Origin: Candidatus Solibacter sp. | GTDB taxonomy: Bacteria > Acidobacteriota > Terriglobia > Bryobacterales > Bryobacteraceae | Assembly (NCBI GenBank): GCA_013822245.1 | Contig: PNKE01000077.1 | Location: forward strand, 1 to 58,830 | DNA length: 58,830 nt | Direction: 5' to 3' | In this document: piece after piece, positions 43,302 through 52,547 of the stretch | How the letters are laid out: the number at the start of each line of letters is the position of its first letter | How positions within the stretch are numbered: position 1 is the first letter of the stretch | Program-made: the position numbers and the translations under genes | The notes under the pieces: generated by a model | What the model was told of the DNA's origin: nothing | Database searches by the model: none | The model's input: only the letters and a program-made list of their open reading frames with translations

Positions 43302-43895
43302 CTAAAGTTCGAGCAGCACGCCGCGTTTGCCCGCGCTGTAGCCTTCGGTCTGCCCAAGCATCGTTTTGCGGCCGGCGGCTTCGTGGATGTGGCCGCTCAC
43401 GAAATAGCGCGGCTGCTTGCGTTCGATGTACGCCGCGACGCTCGCCGATCCCAGATGCCGCCCCGGCGCGGCTTCGTCCAAAGCCGTGCCCAGCGGCGGG
43501 CAGTGGCAGACCAGGATGAGCGGCTTCAGCCCGGCGAAGGCTTCGAGCTTTGTCGCGATCTCGGCCTCGGAATACTCGCCCGGCGTGTTGAACGGAGTGG
43601 GGTTGGAATAGCCGAGGCCGGCGACCTGATAGCCGCCGGCCTCAAAGTTGCGTTCGTGGAGCGCGTTCAATCCGTGCGCTTCGCATGCTGCTTCAATCTG
43701 CGTCGCGCTTTCGTGATTGCCTGGCAGCACCCAGACCTTGCCGGCCCGCCGTGCCAGGATCGCGCACATCGCATCCAGGCCTCGCGCGAAGGTGCAAAGA
43801 TCGCCCGCCGCAATGTAGTGGTCGGCCCCGATCTCCATCAGCCGTTCCAGTGCAGCCCCATCGCCGTGGATATCGGAGAACACAAGCAGCCGCAT
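43302..43895 (-). CDS. Calcineurin-like metallophosphoesterase
   Basis: Protein of 197 residues with all five metal-site blocks of the calcineurin-like fold: DIHGD (8-12), GDLC, LPGNHE, CHCPP and SGHIHE. The small size and GHIHE ending resemble YfcE-like phosphodiesterases or related single-domain enzymes; the natural substrate is unknown. It stands alone on the minus strand, about 30 bases before the outer-membrane barrel gene's stop in the same orientation. Confidence 0.88.
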   Translation of the reverse strand: MRLLVFSDIHGDGAALERLMEIGADHYIAAGDLCTFARGLDAMCAILARRAGKVWVLPGNHESATQIEAACEAHGLNALHERNFEAGGYQVAGLGYSNPTPFNTPGEYSEAEIATKLEAFAGLKPLILVCHCPPLGTALDEAAPGRHLGSASVAAYIERKQPRYFVSGHIHEAAGRKTMLGQTEGYSAGKRGVLLEL

Positions 43896-43924
43896 TCTCC
43901 GATTATCGCCTCACGGGATCCCGT

Positions 43925-44563
43925 CTACCAGACGTAGCTGAGAGAGAACATCGGCGCGAACGAGAAATACCACCCGCCCAGACTGCTCATCACCGGCGTG
44001 ATGACCTGGGTGGGAGTCTCCGTGCCCTGGACCAGAAGTTCGGCCCGGAAGTGCGAACTCTCGCCCGCTTTCACGCGAACGCCAACGCCCGTCGTCAACA
44101 TCGGCTTCCACTCGCTGGTGTTCGTCAACACGGCCGTGCGGAGGAACGGAGGCAACCCCGTGTAGTTGCCCGTGCCGGTGTACTGCTTCATGCCGCCCCC
44201 GGCGAGGACGTAGCCGCGCGTCTTGGAGTCTTTTCCATTGGTGTATATCAACAGGTTGTAGCCGATCGACTGGCTGCGCCCGCTCATTGAAGTGCTGGCG
44301 CTGCCGCCCGAAAGCTCCATGCTGTTGAACATCATCGTGTAGCGGATTTCGCCGCCCACACGGTCGCCGATCTGGCCCATGTAGGCCGTGAACCCTGCGC
44401 CGGGCTTGAACTTCGCGTTCACCTGCCCGTCGGGTCCGGAAACCTGTTTGGAAGTGTAGAACGAGGCGCCTCCGCCAACGCCCACCTCCCACTTCTGCGC
44501 CATTGCCGGCGCGGCGCACAGCACGAATGCCAGCACCATCAATGACCAGTTGCGAATGCTCAT
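43925..44563 (-). CDS. Small outer-membrane beta-barrel-like protein
   Basis: Protein of 212 residues with a signal peptide (WSLMVLAFVLCAAPAMA-Q). The mature part begins KWEVGVGGGASFYTSKQ, consists of alternating hydrophobic and polar strands, and ends in an aromatic residue (SLSYVW), as required for assembly by the Bam machinery. The strand count suggests an eight-stranded barrel of the OmpA/OmpW or opacity-protein type. AGGA lies five bases before the ATG. It follows the beta-propeller gene on the same strand after 81 bases that contain a perfect hairpin. Function unknown. Confidence 0.82.
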   Translation of the reverse strand: MSIRNWSLMVLAFVLCAAPAMAQKWEVGVGGGASFYTSKQVSGPDGQVNAKFKPGAGFTAYMGQIGDRVGGEIRYTMMFNSMELSGGSASTSMSGRSQSIGYNLLIYTNGKDSKTRGYVLAGGGMKQYTGTGNYTGLPPFLRTAVLTNTSEWKPMLTTGVGVRVKAGESSHFRAELLVQGTETPTQVITPVMSSLGGWYFSFAPMFSLSYVW

Positions 44564-44580
44564 AATTGTCCTGTCTGGCC

Positions 44581-44606
44581 CGTTGGAGCGCTCCCGCGCT
44601 CCAACG
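44581..44606 (-). repeat. Perfect 11-bp inverted repeat with GNRA-type loop, intercistronic
   Basis: On the minus strand CGTTGGAGCGC and GCGCTCCAACG pair perfectly around the loop GGGA, which fits the stable GNRA tetraloop rule. The hairpin sits between the beta-propeller gene and the outer-membrane gene, about 18 bases before the latter's ATG, and AATTGTC-like copies flank it. No T-tract follows on either strand, so it is not a simple terminator. An RNA-stabilising hairpin or REP-like element is possible. Confidence 0.65.
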
Positions 44607-44644
44607 CCAATTGTCTTTGACCCTGTGTCTGGTTTGCGCCCGCG

Positions 44645-47629
44645 CTATTGCACGACGCGAACCGGGACTGTTGTCGAGAAGCCACCCTGTTCTATCGTCA
44701 GAGCCTGGCTCATGCCTTTAGGGGTGTTCTTCGGAATGTAGACCCGGATCTCGTTCACGCCGATCTGGCCCGGCGTCAACAAGCTGTGCACCAGAGGCAG
44801 TTGCCTGCCGGCAAGCGTCACCACCGGCTCGGTCAGCGGCACCACAGGCGCGCCGCCGGGCACCGGTTGCCCCGCGGGAACCTCCGGATAGGTCATGCCC
44901 ATGCCCGTCAGGTAGATGATCACTTCCTCTTCCCATCGCACCGGGTTGGCTGGCGTCACCACCTGCCCGTTCGACGCCCGCACCACCATCGGCACGGCGT
45001 AGTCAGGCTGCAGTTCCTGCAGGAACACGCTGGGCGCGGTGGGCAGAACCGTCAGGTTGTAGTTGTCGCTCACGCCGCCCGGCGTCCTCAGCAGCATAGT
45101 CACGTTGCCTTCCGCCTGGAACGGCAATTGGGCGTTGATCTGAGTACTCGACACCATCAGCATCGGAACGGCCATGCCGTTCACGGTAAGACAGCTGTTG
45201 GCAATCGCCGAGCCCAACGGCATTTCCGCGGAGGCAGCGTTCACCGCACTCAGATTGCGGCCCCGAACCACAATCAGTCCGCCTGGCGCAACGGCTTCGG
45301 TTCCGTCGGCGGCGTTGGTGACCGTCTCGATCTGCGGCATGGCAACCGACGCATCATAGTTCCAGGGCACAACAGTGAAGCCCGATGTCGTCAGGTTGAT
45401 GATCGCGCTCCGGTTCGGCAGCATCGCCGCCGACCTGGTGAAAGCCATGCCCTCGTTACCGGAGACAGGCGCCTCGGCCAGCCGGGTAGACTTCAGGCCG
45501 GCGCCGGTATTCAGATCGACGCGTTGGATGACACCTGTTCCGCCACCTGACTGGGTGCCCGTCCGAAATCCAGTCTGATCGACAAAAACAAACCCGGAGG
45601 ATGCCTTGATCGTTGTGTCGAAGATCGCCATCGGAACCAGGGATGCGTTGTAGAGCGTGTCGCCAACGACAAACTGATCGAAGTTGGACGCCGCAACCGC
45701 GCCGCCCAGTTCATCTTCGTCCTTGCGAGAGATCGTGAACGTATCGGCGCTCGCGTTGTACAACAGCAGCTTGCCGTCGGCCTGGGCCGCCATGATCGAA
45801 TTCCCGTTCGGCGCCGCGACCAGGGCCGTGTTGATATCGATCGTATTCTCGTAAACACCAAGGCTCGGCAACTCCGTAGCCGTCCGCGTCCAGAAGTCGA
45901 CACTGTCGATCTTGTGCACTGGACCGGCGACCCTCGTGGCCGCCAGGATCGCGTTGCCCGAGGCGGCCAGCCACCGCGGGTAGTGCCCAAAGGGGAACCG
46001 GATCGGCTCGGTCGGATCGAGAGTCTCGAGATCGTAGACGTTCGCATACTGCGAGTTGTCGTTGCCAACCATCAGGTACCGGCGGTCAAAGGTGAACGCC
46101 ATCGAGGTCGGCGTATTGCCGGTCCGCAACGACGCGATGTGTTCGTAGGTGGATCCGTCAAACACCAGGACTTCGTTCGTGCTCTGCCGCAGGATGAAGA
46201 ACCGGTTCCGCCGGGGATCGCTCACCAGATCGACGAGTGTGCCCGGAACATTAAAGGATGTCCCGCGCTGGTCGGGATCCTGAAGGTTGATCAGTACTCG
46301 AACAGGGTCGATGAAGTTCACCGCCGTGGTGGAAGTGATGTCGAGTTGCGCCACCGTCGTTCCACGCGTGTTCTGGAATGTGCTCGGATCGACCGTCACG
46401 ACGATGGTCGCCGGCGTGTTGCCCGAAGTCTGGCTCAACCGGATGCCGTTCGTCGAAGCTTTGATCCTGAACGGAACGCTCTTGCCGCCGGGATTGTAGA
46501 CATCAACATACTGGGTCACGGTCCCGCTGCCGCAGCCGCTGCCGCGGAAGACGATATCCTGCTGGGCCGCTTTCGCCATCGGCTGGCCTTTAAGGTCACC
46601 CACGGGCAGAATCGTCAGGCCGCTCTCCGAGAGGGCATACATTGTGTTGCCGTCGGCAGACAGAACCGCCTTGCCCGACAGGTTCTCCCTAAGACGAAGG
46701 CGCTCCCTCACGCGCAGGTTGTCGGCGTCCACCACCTTCAACTCAGGGATGCCGCCCTTCACATTCGAGCCTCCCGATTCCTCTGTTTGAGTCACCTGTG
46801 CGTAAATTGTGTTGCGCTCGCTGTCAATGGCGTGCGACCCGAGATTCAGTTCGCCCGATGGATCGGCAAACTGCGCAACCGCGCCTCGGTCGTCGAAAAT
46901 CGCCCAGCCGGCAAGCCAGCGGTCGCCTGTCCGCGATACGCTGATCGTCCTTGGGCCCAACTCCGGTTCCGCGACGTAGCCGTAGGACTTCACCTCCCGG
47001 CGCACGACATCATAGGAAAACAGAATTGTGTCCGTGACGCCGGCGATCATCCGCCCGTCGCCAGATGCGGCCACCGAGGCCGCGACGATCTGTGTCGGGA
47101 AGTTCGCCGGTGGCTGGGGAAGTGTCTTCGCCGTTACCCCGGCGACAGTATCGATTACCAGCATCGAGCCGTTGAAGGGATCAAACAGGATGAATTGCGC
47201 CGTGGTGACAACCAGCGCGCGGCCGTCGACGCCGAAGGCGACGCCCAGCGGCGGATCGGCCAAGGCGAACGTCTGGCGGCCGTTTGTCGACAGATCAATC
47301 ACAGTGAGCGCGTTGCGCGGCGACTCCGGCGTCGCCCAATTGCCGTAGTGCGCCGTCACCAGATGCCGCCCGCCCGGGCTGAGCGAGATCGCGCTGGGCT
47401 GGGATGCGACGTTCATCGACTTGGTCACCTTCTGGGTGGAAAGCGAGACAACATCGATCCTGTTGGCGGTGAAATTCGCCACATAGGCGACACCCCGCGC
47501 TTCATCCAGCGCCAGGTCCGAAGTGTGGCCGCCAAGCGCAACAACACGCCCGAAATACTGCCCATAGCAGACCGTGGTGAGCAGCAGCGCCGGGGCCGCA
47601 AGTTTCCAACTGAGCATTTTCGTCTTCAT
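44645..47629 (-). CDS. Secreted beta-propeller protein with Solibacter C-terminal (TIGR03437-type) domain
   Basis: Large exported protein of 994 residues. After a signal peptide (LAAPALLLTTVCYG) come repeated blocks of YVTN/WD-like propeller type, for example VALGGHTSDLALDEARGVAY and LVDLVSDPRRNRFFILRQS. An Ig-like insert (about 385-455, with RIKASTNGIRLSQTSGNTPA) lies between two propeller halves. The C-terminal 220 residues, with TVTNAADGTEAVAPGGLIVV then RGRNLS and LTGMGMTYPEV, match the uncharacterised domain very common in Bryobacterales secreted proteins. It lies downstream of the Tad genes in the same direction. The ATG at 47629 has GGAG six bases upstream. Role unknown, perhaps surface binding. 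Confidence 0.82.
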   Translation of the reverse strand: MKTKMLSWKLAAPALLLTTVCYGQYFGRVVALGGHTSDLALDEARGVAYVANFTANRIDVVSLSTQKVTKSMNVASQPSAISLSPGGRHLVTAHYGNWATPESPRNALTVIDLSTNGRQTFALADPPLGVAFGVDGRALVVTTAQFILFDPFNGSMLVIDTVAGVTAKTLPQPPANFPTQIVAASVAASGDGRMIAGVTDTILFSYDVVRREVKSYGYVAEPELGPRTISVSRTGDRWLAGWAIFDDRGAVAQFADPSGELNLGSHAIDSERNTIYAQVTQTEESGGSNVKGGIPELKVVDADNLRVRERLRLRENLSGKAVLSADGNTMYALSESGLTILPVGDLKGQPMAKAAQQDIVFRGSGCGSGTVTQYVDVYNPGGKSVPFRIKASTNGIRLSQTSGNTPATIVVTVDPSTFQNTRGTTVAQLDITSTTAVNFIDPVRVLINLQDPDQRGTSFNVPGTLVDLVSDPRRNRFFILRQSTNEVLVFDGSTYEHIASLRTGNTPTSMAFTFDRRYLMVGNDNSQYANVYDLETLDPTEPIRFPFGHYPRWLAASGNAILAATRVAGPVHKIDSVDFWTRTATELPSLGVYENTIDINTALVAAPNGNSIMAAQADGKLLLYNASADTFTISRKDEDELGGAVAASNFDQFVVGDTLYNASLVPMAIFDTTIKASSGFVFVDQTGFRTGTQSGGGTGVIQRVDLNTGAGLKSTRLAEAPVSGNEGMAFTRSAAMLPNRSAIINLTTSGFTVVPWNYDASVAMPQIETVTNAADGTEAVAPGGLIVVRGRNLSAVNAASAEMPLGSAIANSCLTVNGMAVPMLMVSSTQINAQLPFQAEGNVTMLLRTPGGVSDNYNLTVLPTAPSVFLQELQPDYAVPMVVRASNGQVVTPANPVRWEEEVIIYLTGMGMTYPEVPAGQPVPGGAPVVPLTEPVVTLAGRQLPLVHSLLTPGQIGVNEIRVYIPKNTPKGMSQALTIEQGGFSTTVPVRVVQ

Positions 47630-47739
47630 CTCTCTCTCCTGACCAAAAACGAATCCCACTTTAGACACGACAGGTCATGGCCGGACGGTCCGGGCGGCGC
47701 CCGCCCGGCCAGATTCCTGATCAAGCGCCTTTGCCGAAG

Positions 47740-47841
47740 TTAGTCTTCAACGTTTCGGCTCTTGCGCCGGAGAATGATCGCACCCAGCAGGACGACTGCC
47801 AGCAGTGTGCAGACCACGCGAACGAGTGTGTTGGTTTCCAT
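47740..47841 (-). CDS. 33-residue single-pass membrane peptide in the Tad locus
   Basis: Small open frame with a clear ribosome-binding site: AAGGAG lies eight bases before the ATG at 47841. The product starts METNTLVRVV, continues with one hydrophobic helix (about residues 6-22, CTLLAVVLLGAIIL) and ends in a charged tail (RRKSRNVED). There is no pilin-type leader cleavage site (G-[FMLA]-x4-E), so it is not an obvious Flp pilin. It lies between tadC and the beta-propeller gene on the same strand. It may be an accessory subunit of the pilus inner-membrane platform or a stand-alone membrane peptide. No homologue is recognised. Confidence 0.5.
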   Translation of the reverse strand: METNTLVRVVCTLLAVVLLGAIILRRKSRNVED

Positions 47842-47916
47842 GGTTTTGACTCCTTGTGTTTCCCGCGTATTCTCAATCGAGTTGACTTTGTCCTCAGGGA
47901 ACCCCTGGCCCAGGCC

Positions 47917-48846
47917 TCAGATCCCCTGCATCATCGGGATCAACTCCCGCATGATCTTAACCGCCACCGGGCCCACCGTCACTACGAACAGCGTGGGCAA
48001 AATGAAGAAGAAGATCGGGAAGACGAGCTTCACTCCAAGCTTCGCCGCCTTCTCCTCCGCAACTTGACGAGCCTGTACGCGCATGAAATCGGCATGCGCC
48101 CGCAGGCTCTGCGCCACACCGGTGCCGAACCGGTCGGCCTGAATCAGCACGGCGACCAACTTCCTCAGGTCTTCGACCGAGGTGCGGTCGGCCAGGTTCC
48201 GCAACGCCTCCGCGCGCCGCTTGCCGGCCTTCAGTTCAAGGTTCACCAGCGCGAACTCCTCGCTGATCTCCGGATGGGCGTGCTCAAGCTCCTTGGCCAC
48301 CTGCAGAATCGCCTGGTCCAGCCCCAGGCCGGACTCCACGCACACCACCATCAGGTCCAGCGCGTTCGGCAACCCCCGCGCCATCTGCTTCTGACGCCGC
48401 TTCGACATCAGCGACACGTACTCGTTCGGAGCGAAAAACCCGAATCCGGCGGCCGCGAGAATCGCCATCGTCTTATTAGATGCGTCGGCCGACGAGCCGA
48501 CCGTCGCCAGCGTCATCACCGCCGGCAAGGCTATGCCCAGCGCGACCTTCGAACCATACAGCATCTTCAGCGCATTCGGCCCCCTCAGCCCCGCCCGGAT
48601 CAGCCGCTTCTGCATCACCGTGACGTCCTTGGGCGACGTCGGCAGTCTCTCGCCCAGCCGGTTGAGCAACTCGCGGAACGCCAGGCTCGGATGAACCGGC
48701 GTGGTCTCCTCGAATTCCATGCCCGCACCGGTGGCGGTCACGCGCTCGATCGCCTCCTTGGGCTTGGCCCATAGCTTCAGTCCCAGGATCGTCCCCACCG
48801 CGGTAATGGCGAGGAACAGCACGGCGGCAAGTAGAATCGAACTCAT
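47917..48846 (-). CDS. tadC: Tad pilus inner-membrane platform protein TadC (T2SS F family)
   Basis: T2SSF-domain protein of 309 residues. An N-terminal membrane helix (residues 4-24) is followed by a cytoplasmic part, then GLPNALDLMVVCVESGLGLDQAI, FALVNLELKAGKRRAEALRNL and the RFGTGVAQSLRAHADFMRVQ blocks characteristic of TadC, and a final helix pair (LVFPIFFFILPTLFVVTVGP). With TadB it forms the platform that the ATPase TadA works on. It starts about 13 bases after the tadB stop. Confidence 0.92.
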   Translation of the reverse strand: MSSILLAAVLFLAITAVGTILGLKLWAKPKEAIERVTATGAGMEFEETTPVHPSLAFRELLNRLGERLPTSPKDVTVMQKRLIRAGLRGPNALKMLYGSKVALGIALPAVMTLATVGSSADASNKTMAILAAAGFGFFAPNEYVSLMSKRRQKQMARGLPNALDLMVVCVESGLGLDQAILQVAKELEHAHPEISEEFALVNLELKAGKRRAEALRNLADRTSVEDLRKLVAVLIQADRFGTGVAQSLRAHADFMRVQARQVAEEKAAKLGVKLVFPIFFFILPTLFVVTVGPVAVKIMRELIPMMQGI

Positions 48847-48859
48847 TCGCGTTCCTCTC

Positions 48860-49849
48860 TCATACCTCGATCGCCACGATCTTCCTGATCGTCAGATAGC
48901 CCAGGATCTGCAACCCAAGCGCAGCCAGCGCCATGTAGTTGCCGATCTCTTCGGTGATGAAGAATGTCACATAGTCACGGTTGACAAGGAACATCATGGC
49001 CCCGACGCCCACCGGGATCATCGACAGCGCCGTGCCCGTGATCTTGCCGTGCGCGCTGATGGCTCTGATCTTGCCTCGCAACTTGAACCGCTCACGGATC
49101 ACCGACGCCAGTTTGTCGAGAATCTCGGCCAGGTTGCCGCCGGTGCGCTTCTGCAACAGAACCGCCGACACAAAGAAATGCACATCGAGCAGCGGTACCC
49201 GCTTTGCCAGCTTCAGCAGCGCGGCGTCGAGCGGCAACCCAAGGTTGTGCTCCTCGAAGGCCCTTCGGAACTCGCCCGATAGCGGCTCCTGGAACTCCCT
49301 GTGCAGCATCTCCAGCGAAACCGAGAACGCATGGCCCGCTCTCATCGACCGGGCAATGAACTCCAGGCTCTCCGGAAACTGGGACTCAAACTTCCACAGC
49401 CTCGCCGAACGCTTGCGAACCACATGGAGAATCGGCAGCACCCCGACGATCAGTCCAGGGATGAACGCCAGCAACTGCAGGTTCACGGGCAGCAGCAGCC
49501 AGCCAATCGAGTACGCGCCCAGAAACATCGCCAGGCACATGTGAACCAGCCGCGCCACATTCCATTTCAGCCCGGCCTGCTCAAGCAGCGTCTTCAGCTT
49601 GGTCTGCAGGTCGAAGCGCTTCAGCAGGCTTAGAACCACCTTGCCGCGCGAGGTGTCCTCCTCGCTGAGCAGTGGCGCGTTGCCCCCGCCCGCCCCCGAT
49701 CCGCCTTTCCGCGACTTCGAGCTGCGCTGCGTACCGAGCAGCCGCGCCCGGATCTTGTCGGCGTCGGCGCTCTGGAACGATCTCCTTACGATCATGTAGC
49801 CGCCGACCGCCATCGCCCAGAACAACAGAAATACGATCAGGAAGTTCAT
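48860..49849 (-). CDS. tadB: Tad pilus inner-membrane platform protein TadB (T2SS F family)
   Basis: Platform protein of 329 residues from the ATG at 49849. It has an N-terminal helix (MNFLIVFLLFWAMAVGGYMIV), a second hydrophobic pair near 110-145, then ESQFPESLEFIARSMRAGHA and VSLEMLHREFQEPLSGEFRR, and VLLQKRTGGNLAEILDKLA, the standard TadB T2SSF pattern. A longer frame to 49951 would run into tadA and is rejected. Four bases separate it from the tadA stop, consistent with coupled translation. Confidence 0.92.
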   Translation of the reverse strand: MNFLIVFLLFWAMAVGGYMIVRRSFQSADADKIRARLLGTQRSSKSRKGGSGAGGGNAPLLSEEDTSRGKVVLSLLKRFDLQTKLKTLLEQAGLKWNVARLVHMCLAMFLGAYSIGWLLLPVNLQLLAFIPGLIVGVLPILHVVRKRSARLWKFESQFPESLEFIARSMRAGHAFSVSLEMLHREFQEPLSGEFRRAFEEHNLGLPLDAALLKLAKRVPLLDVHFFVSAVLLQKRTGGNLAEILDKLASVIRERFKLRGKIRAISAHGKITGTALSMIPVGVGAMMFLVNRDYVTFFITEEIGNYMALAALGLQILGYLTIRKIVAIEV

Positions 49850-49853
49850 GGCT

Positions 49854-51215
49854 TCAGATCTCCACCACCTCGTCGAACAGGTCCGGACGCAGCCTGATGC
49901 CAGCCGCGAGCAGCTTCTCGTAGAACTTCGGCCGGATTCCGGTGGCCGCAAACCGGCCCACCACCTTGCCGTCGGCGTTCAGCCCGCGCTTCTCGAAAAC
50001 GAATATGTCCTGCAGCGTGACGATCTCGCCCTCCATGCCAGTCACTTCCGTGATGCTGGTCACCCGGCGCGACCCGTCGCTGAGCCTGGCAGCCTGTACC
50101 AGCAGGTTCACCGCGCTGGCGATCTGCTGGCGGATCGAGATCAGCTGCATGCTCGAGTTGGCCAGCGACACCATGACCTCAAGGCGGGAGATCCCGTCTC
50201 GCGGCGAATTGGCGTGGATCGTCGTCAGCGATCCGTCATGGCCCGTGTTCATCGCCTGCAACATGTCCAGAGCCTCGGCGCCGCGCACCTCGCCCACCAC
50301 GATGCGGTCCGGCCGCATGCGAAGGCTGTTGATCAGCAACTCGCGCTGCCGCACCGCGCCGTGACCTTCCAGGTTGGGCGGGCGTGTTTCAAGTCGCGCC
50401 ACGTGCGGCTGCTTGAGCTGCAACTCGGCTGCGTCCTCGATCGTGATGATGCGCTCTTTCGGGTTGATGAACAGCGACAGCGCGTTAAGGAGCGTCGTCT
50501 TGCCGGCGCCCGTACCGCCAATAATGATGATGTTCAGGTGCGCCTTGACCGCCGCCTCGAGCAGTTCCATCATGCCCGCGGTCAGCGCCCGCTTCTCCAC
50601 CAGGTCGGCAGGCATCAGCTTGTCCTGCGAGAATCGGCGGATGGAGACCAGCGGCCCGTCGAGCGAAAGCGGCGGGATGATGGCGTTCACGCGCGAACCG
50701 TCGGAAAGCCGGGCGTCCACCATCGGGGTGGACTCGTCGATGCGGCGGCCCACCTGGCTCACAATCTTGTCGATGATCCGGATCAGGTGCGAGTCGTCGC
50801 GGAACGTGACGCTGGTCAACTCCAGCAGGCCGCGCCTCTCCACATAGACCTGCCGGCATCCGTTGACCAGGATGTCGGAGATCGTCGGATCCTGAAGCAG
50901 CGGCTCGAGCGGCCCCAATCCAAATACCTCATCCAGGACTTCGTCGCAAATCTGCTGCTTTTCGAGCGAACTGAGCAACGTCGGTTCGGATTCGATCAAT
51001 GTGACCAGCGCCTGCCGGACTTCTCCCCGGACGCGCTGGTTGTCGATGGTCGCCAGCGCCTCGAGGTTGATCTTGTCCAGCAGCTTGCGATGAAGCGTGA
51101 ACTTCAGCTCCTGGTACTCGGGCTTCAGCGACGACTTGGGCTTGCCGGCGTTCTTCAACAGCCTCTGTTCCCAGGTGAGCTGCTGCGCCGGCCTTTGATC
51201 CATCGTCGGTATCAT
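49854..51215 (-). CDS. tadA: Tad pilus assembly ATPase TadA (CpaF family)
   Basis: Secretion ATPase of 453 residues that powers pilus assembly and, in Tad systems, retraction. The N-terminal part has a CpaF-type linker with [10 protein letters not shown], then [10 protein letters not shown]. Walker [10 protein letters not shown] is at 233-241; the Asp box ([10 protein letters not shown]), [20 protein letters not shown] as Walker B region, and [10 protein letters not shown] as His box follow. All are intact. It follows tadZ after 88 bases containing a short GC-rich hairpin, and precedes tadB by four bases. Confidence 0.95.
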   Translation of the reverse strand: MIPTMDQRPAQQLTWEQRLLKNAGKPKSSLKPEYQELKFTLHRKLLDKINLEALATIDNQRVRGEVRQALVTLIESEPTLLSSLEKQQICDEVLDEVFGLGPLEPLLQDPTISDILVNGCRQVYVERRGLLELTSVTFRDDSHLIRIIDKIVSQVGRRIDESTPMVDARLSDGSRVNAIIPPLSLDGPLVSIRRFSQDKLMPADLVEKRALTAGMMELLEAAVKAHLNIIIIGGTGAGKTTLLNALSLFINPKERIITIEDAAELQLKQPHVARLETRPPNLEGHGAVRQRELLINSLRMRPDRIVVGEVRGAEALDMLQAMNTGHDGSLTTIHANSPRDGISRLEVMVSLANSSMQLISIRQQIASAVNLLVQAARLSDGSRRVTSITEVTGMEGEIVTLQDIFVFEKRGLNADGKVVGRFAATGIRPKFYEKLLAAGIRLRPDLFDEVVEI

Positions 51216-51303
51216 CGATTCATCTCTTCTTCCGCCCCGGTTTCCGGGACCAGACCACGTATCTGTACATTCATCGGCCCGTCAGCACAAAAACTTGAGC
51301 CCA

Positions 51304-52512
51304 TCACGACTCCGAAAGCGCCGGCTTGGAACCAAGCAGCGTCCTTCCGCCCTTGCGCTCAGCCGCCGCCAGGTTCGCCGCCTTGGCGCCAAAGCGCTCC
51401 AGCGCCTTGCCCAACTCGGTCTCCGTGCCCAGCGGTTCGGCCCGCGTCACCACCTTGTGCAGGGCAAAATAATCGTTCGGAAACGCCGAATAGACCGGAC
51501 AGGTGAAAATCTTCTCCATGTCGGCCGGGGCGATCTCTTCCTTCTTCGAGAGCCGGTTCACCACCATCCGCACCCGCTCCTTCTCAAATCCCAGCTGCGC
51601 GAGCATCCCGGAAGCGCGCCTCCCCAGATGCAGGCTGGCAAGTTCCGGCGTGGAGACCAGATAGACCTGGTCGGCCTCCGACATCATGAACAGGCTCAAC
51701 TGATGGAATACCGTCGGCAGATCGACGAGCACCCAGTCGTAGAACATCCGCGCATACTCGATCACCTCATGCACCCGGCTGGATTCGGGCACATCGGTCG
51801 TCGGCGAGTCCGGCGCGGCCAGGATGTCGATCCCGTGGCAGTTGCTGACGAACGAACTCCACAGAGCAGGATTCAGCCGGTCCGACTGCGCCAGACAGTC
51901 CAGCACCGAATACACCGGCGCAAGCTTCAGCGAGAACGCCACGGACCCGGAGATGAGGTCGAAATCCACAAGCAGAACGCGCTTGCCTGTCAGCCGGCGC
52001 AGCGCGAAGGCCGACTGCATCGCCAAGGTCGACGAACCGGATCCGGGCTTGGTCGCCGAGAACGCGATCAACTGGCCCTGCTCGCGCTGCGGCGGCTCCT
52101 CCGCCTGCCTCAGGCGCCGGATCCGAACCGCCGCCTCCTGCTGAGCCACCTGCTGGAATGGCGCATGCAGGAAATCGCCGGCCCCCGCGCGCAACCCGTC
52201 CAGGATCAGGGACGCATCGTTGGTCATGCCCAGACCGACGGCCGGAAGCGGCGGCCGCATCGCCGCGATCGTCCGCAGCAGGCCCTGCGCTGCTTCCCTG
52301 TCCGAAGCAAGGTCGATCAGAACCACGTCAGGTTGCGCCTGCCGGATCCGGATCTCCGCGGTCTGCGGCGGAGGGTAGCTGCGAAGCTCGGAGACGATCT
52401 CGAACACCTTCGCCTCGGCGATCGCCCTCTGCGCGGCCGCGGCAAGCTCCCGGTCCGGCGAAATCAGGATCGCCGGCAGCGCCGACTCCCGGCTCATGCT
52501 TGAGTGAATCAT
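51304..52512 (-). CDS. tadZ: Tad localisation protein TadZ/CpaE with atypical Walker A
   Basis: MinD/ParA-like protein of 402 residues. The N-terminal 125 residues form a receiver-like domain (AILISPDRELAAAAQRAI, VVLIDL, AVGLGM) without a complete phosphorylation pocket. The ATPase domain starts LIAFSATKPGSGSSTLAM: the deviant Walker A keeps its first lysine (Lys155) but has Ser160 where the invariant second lysine of K-G-G-x-G-K-[ST]-T should be. VLLVDFDL and WVLVDLPTVF follow. TadZ proteins often have atypical Walker motifs, so it can still act as a polar landmark for the pilus. GGGGAG lies eight bases before the ATG. Confidence 0.88.
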   Translation of the reverse strand: MIHSSMSRESALPAILISPDRELAAAAQRAIAEAKVFEIVSELRSYPPPQTAEIRIRQAQPDVVLIDLASDREAAQGLLRTIAAMRPPLPAVGLGMTNDASLILDGLRAGAGDFLHAPFQQVAQQEAAVRIRRLRQAEEPPQREQGQLIAFSATKPGSGSSTLAMQSAFALRRLTGKRVLLVDFDLISGSVAFSLKLAPVYSVLDCLAQSDRLNPALWSSFVSNCHGIDILAAPDSPTTDVPESSRVHEVIEYARMFYDWVLVDLPTVFHQLSLFMMSEADQVYLVSTPELASLHLGRRASGMLAQLGFEKERVRMVVNRLSKKEEIAPADMEKIFTCPVYSAFPNDYFALHKVVTRAEPLGTETELGKALERFGAKAANLAAAERKGGRTLLGSKPALSES

Positions 52513-52547
52513 TCCGTCGGCTCCCCAGTGAATCCCCAGCAGTGGAG

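Noticed and set aside
51980-52060. TadZ Walker A without the second lysine as a sign of inactivation
   Set aside because: Atypical Walker A motifs are known in TadZ proteins, and the gene is intact and in its usual place, so this alone is not novel.
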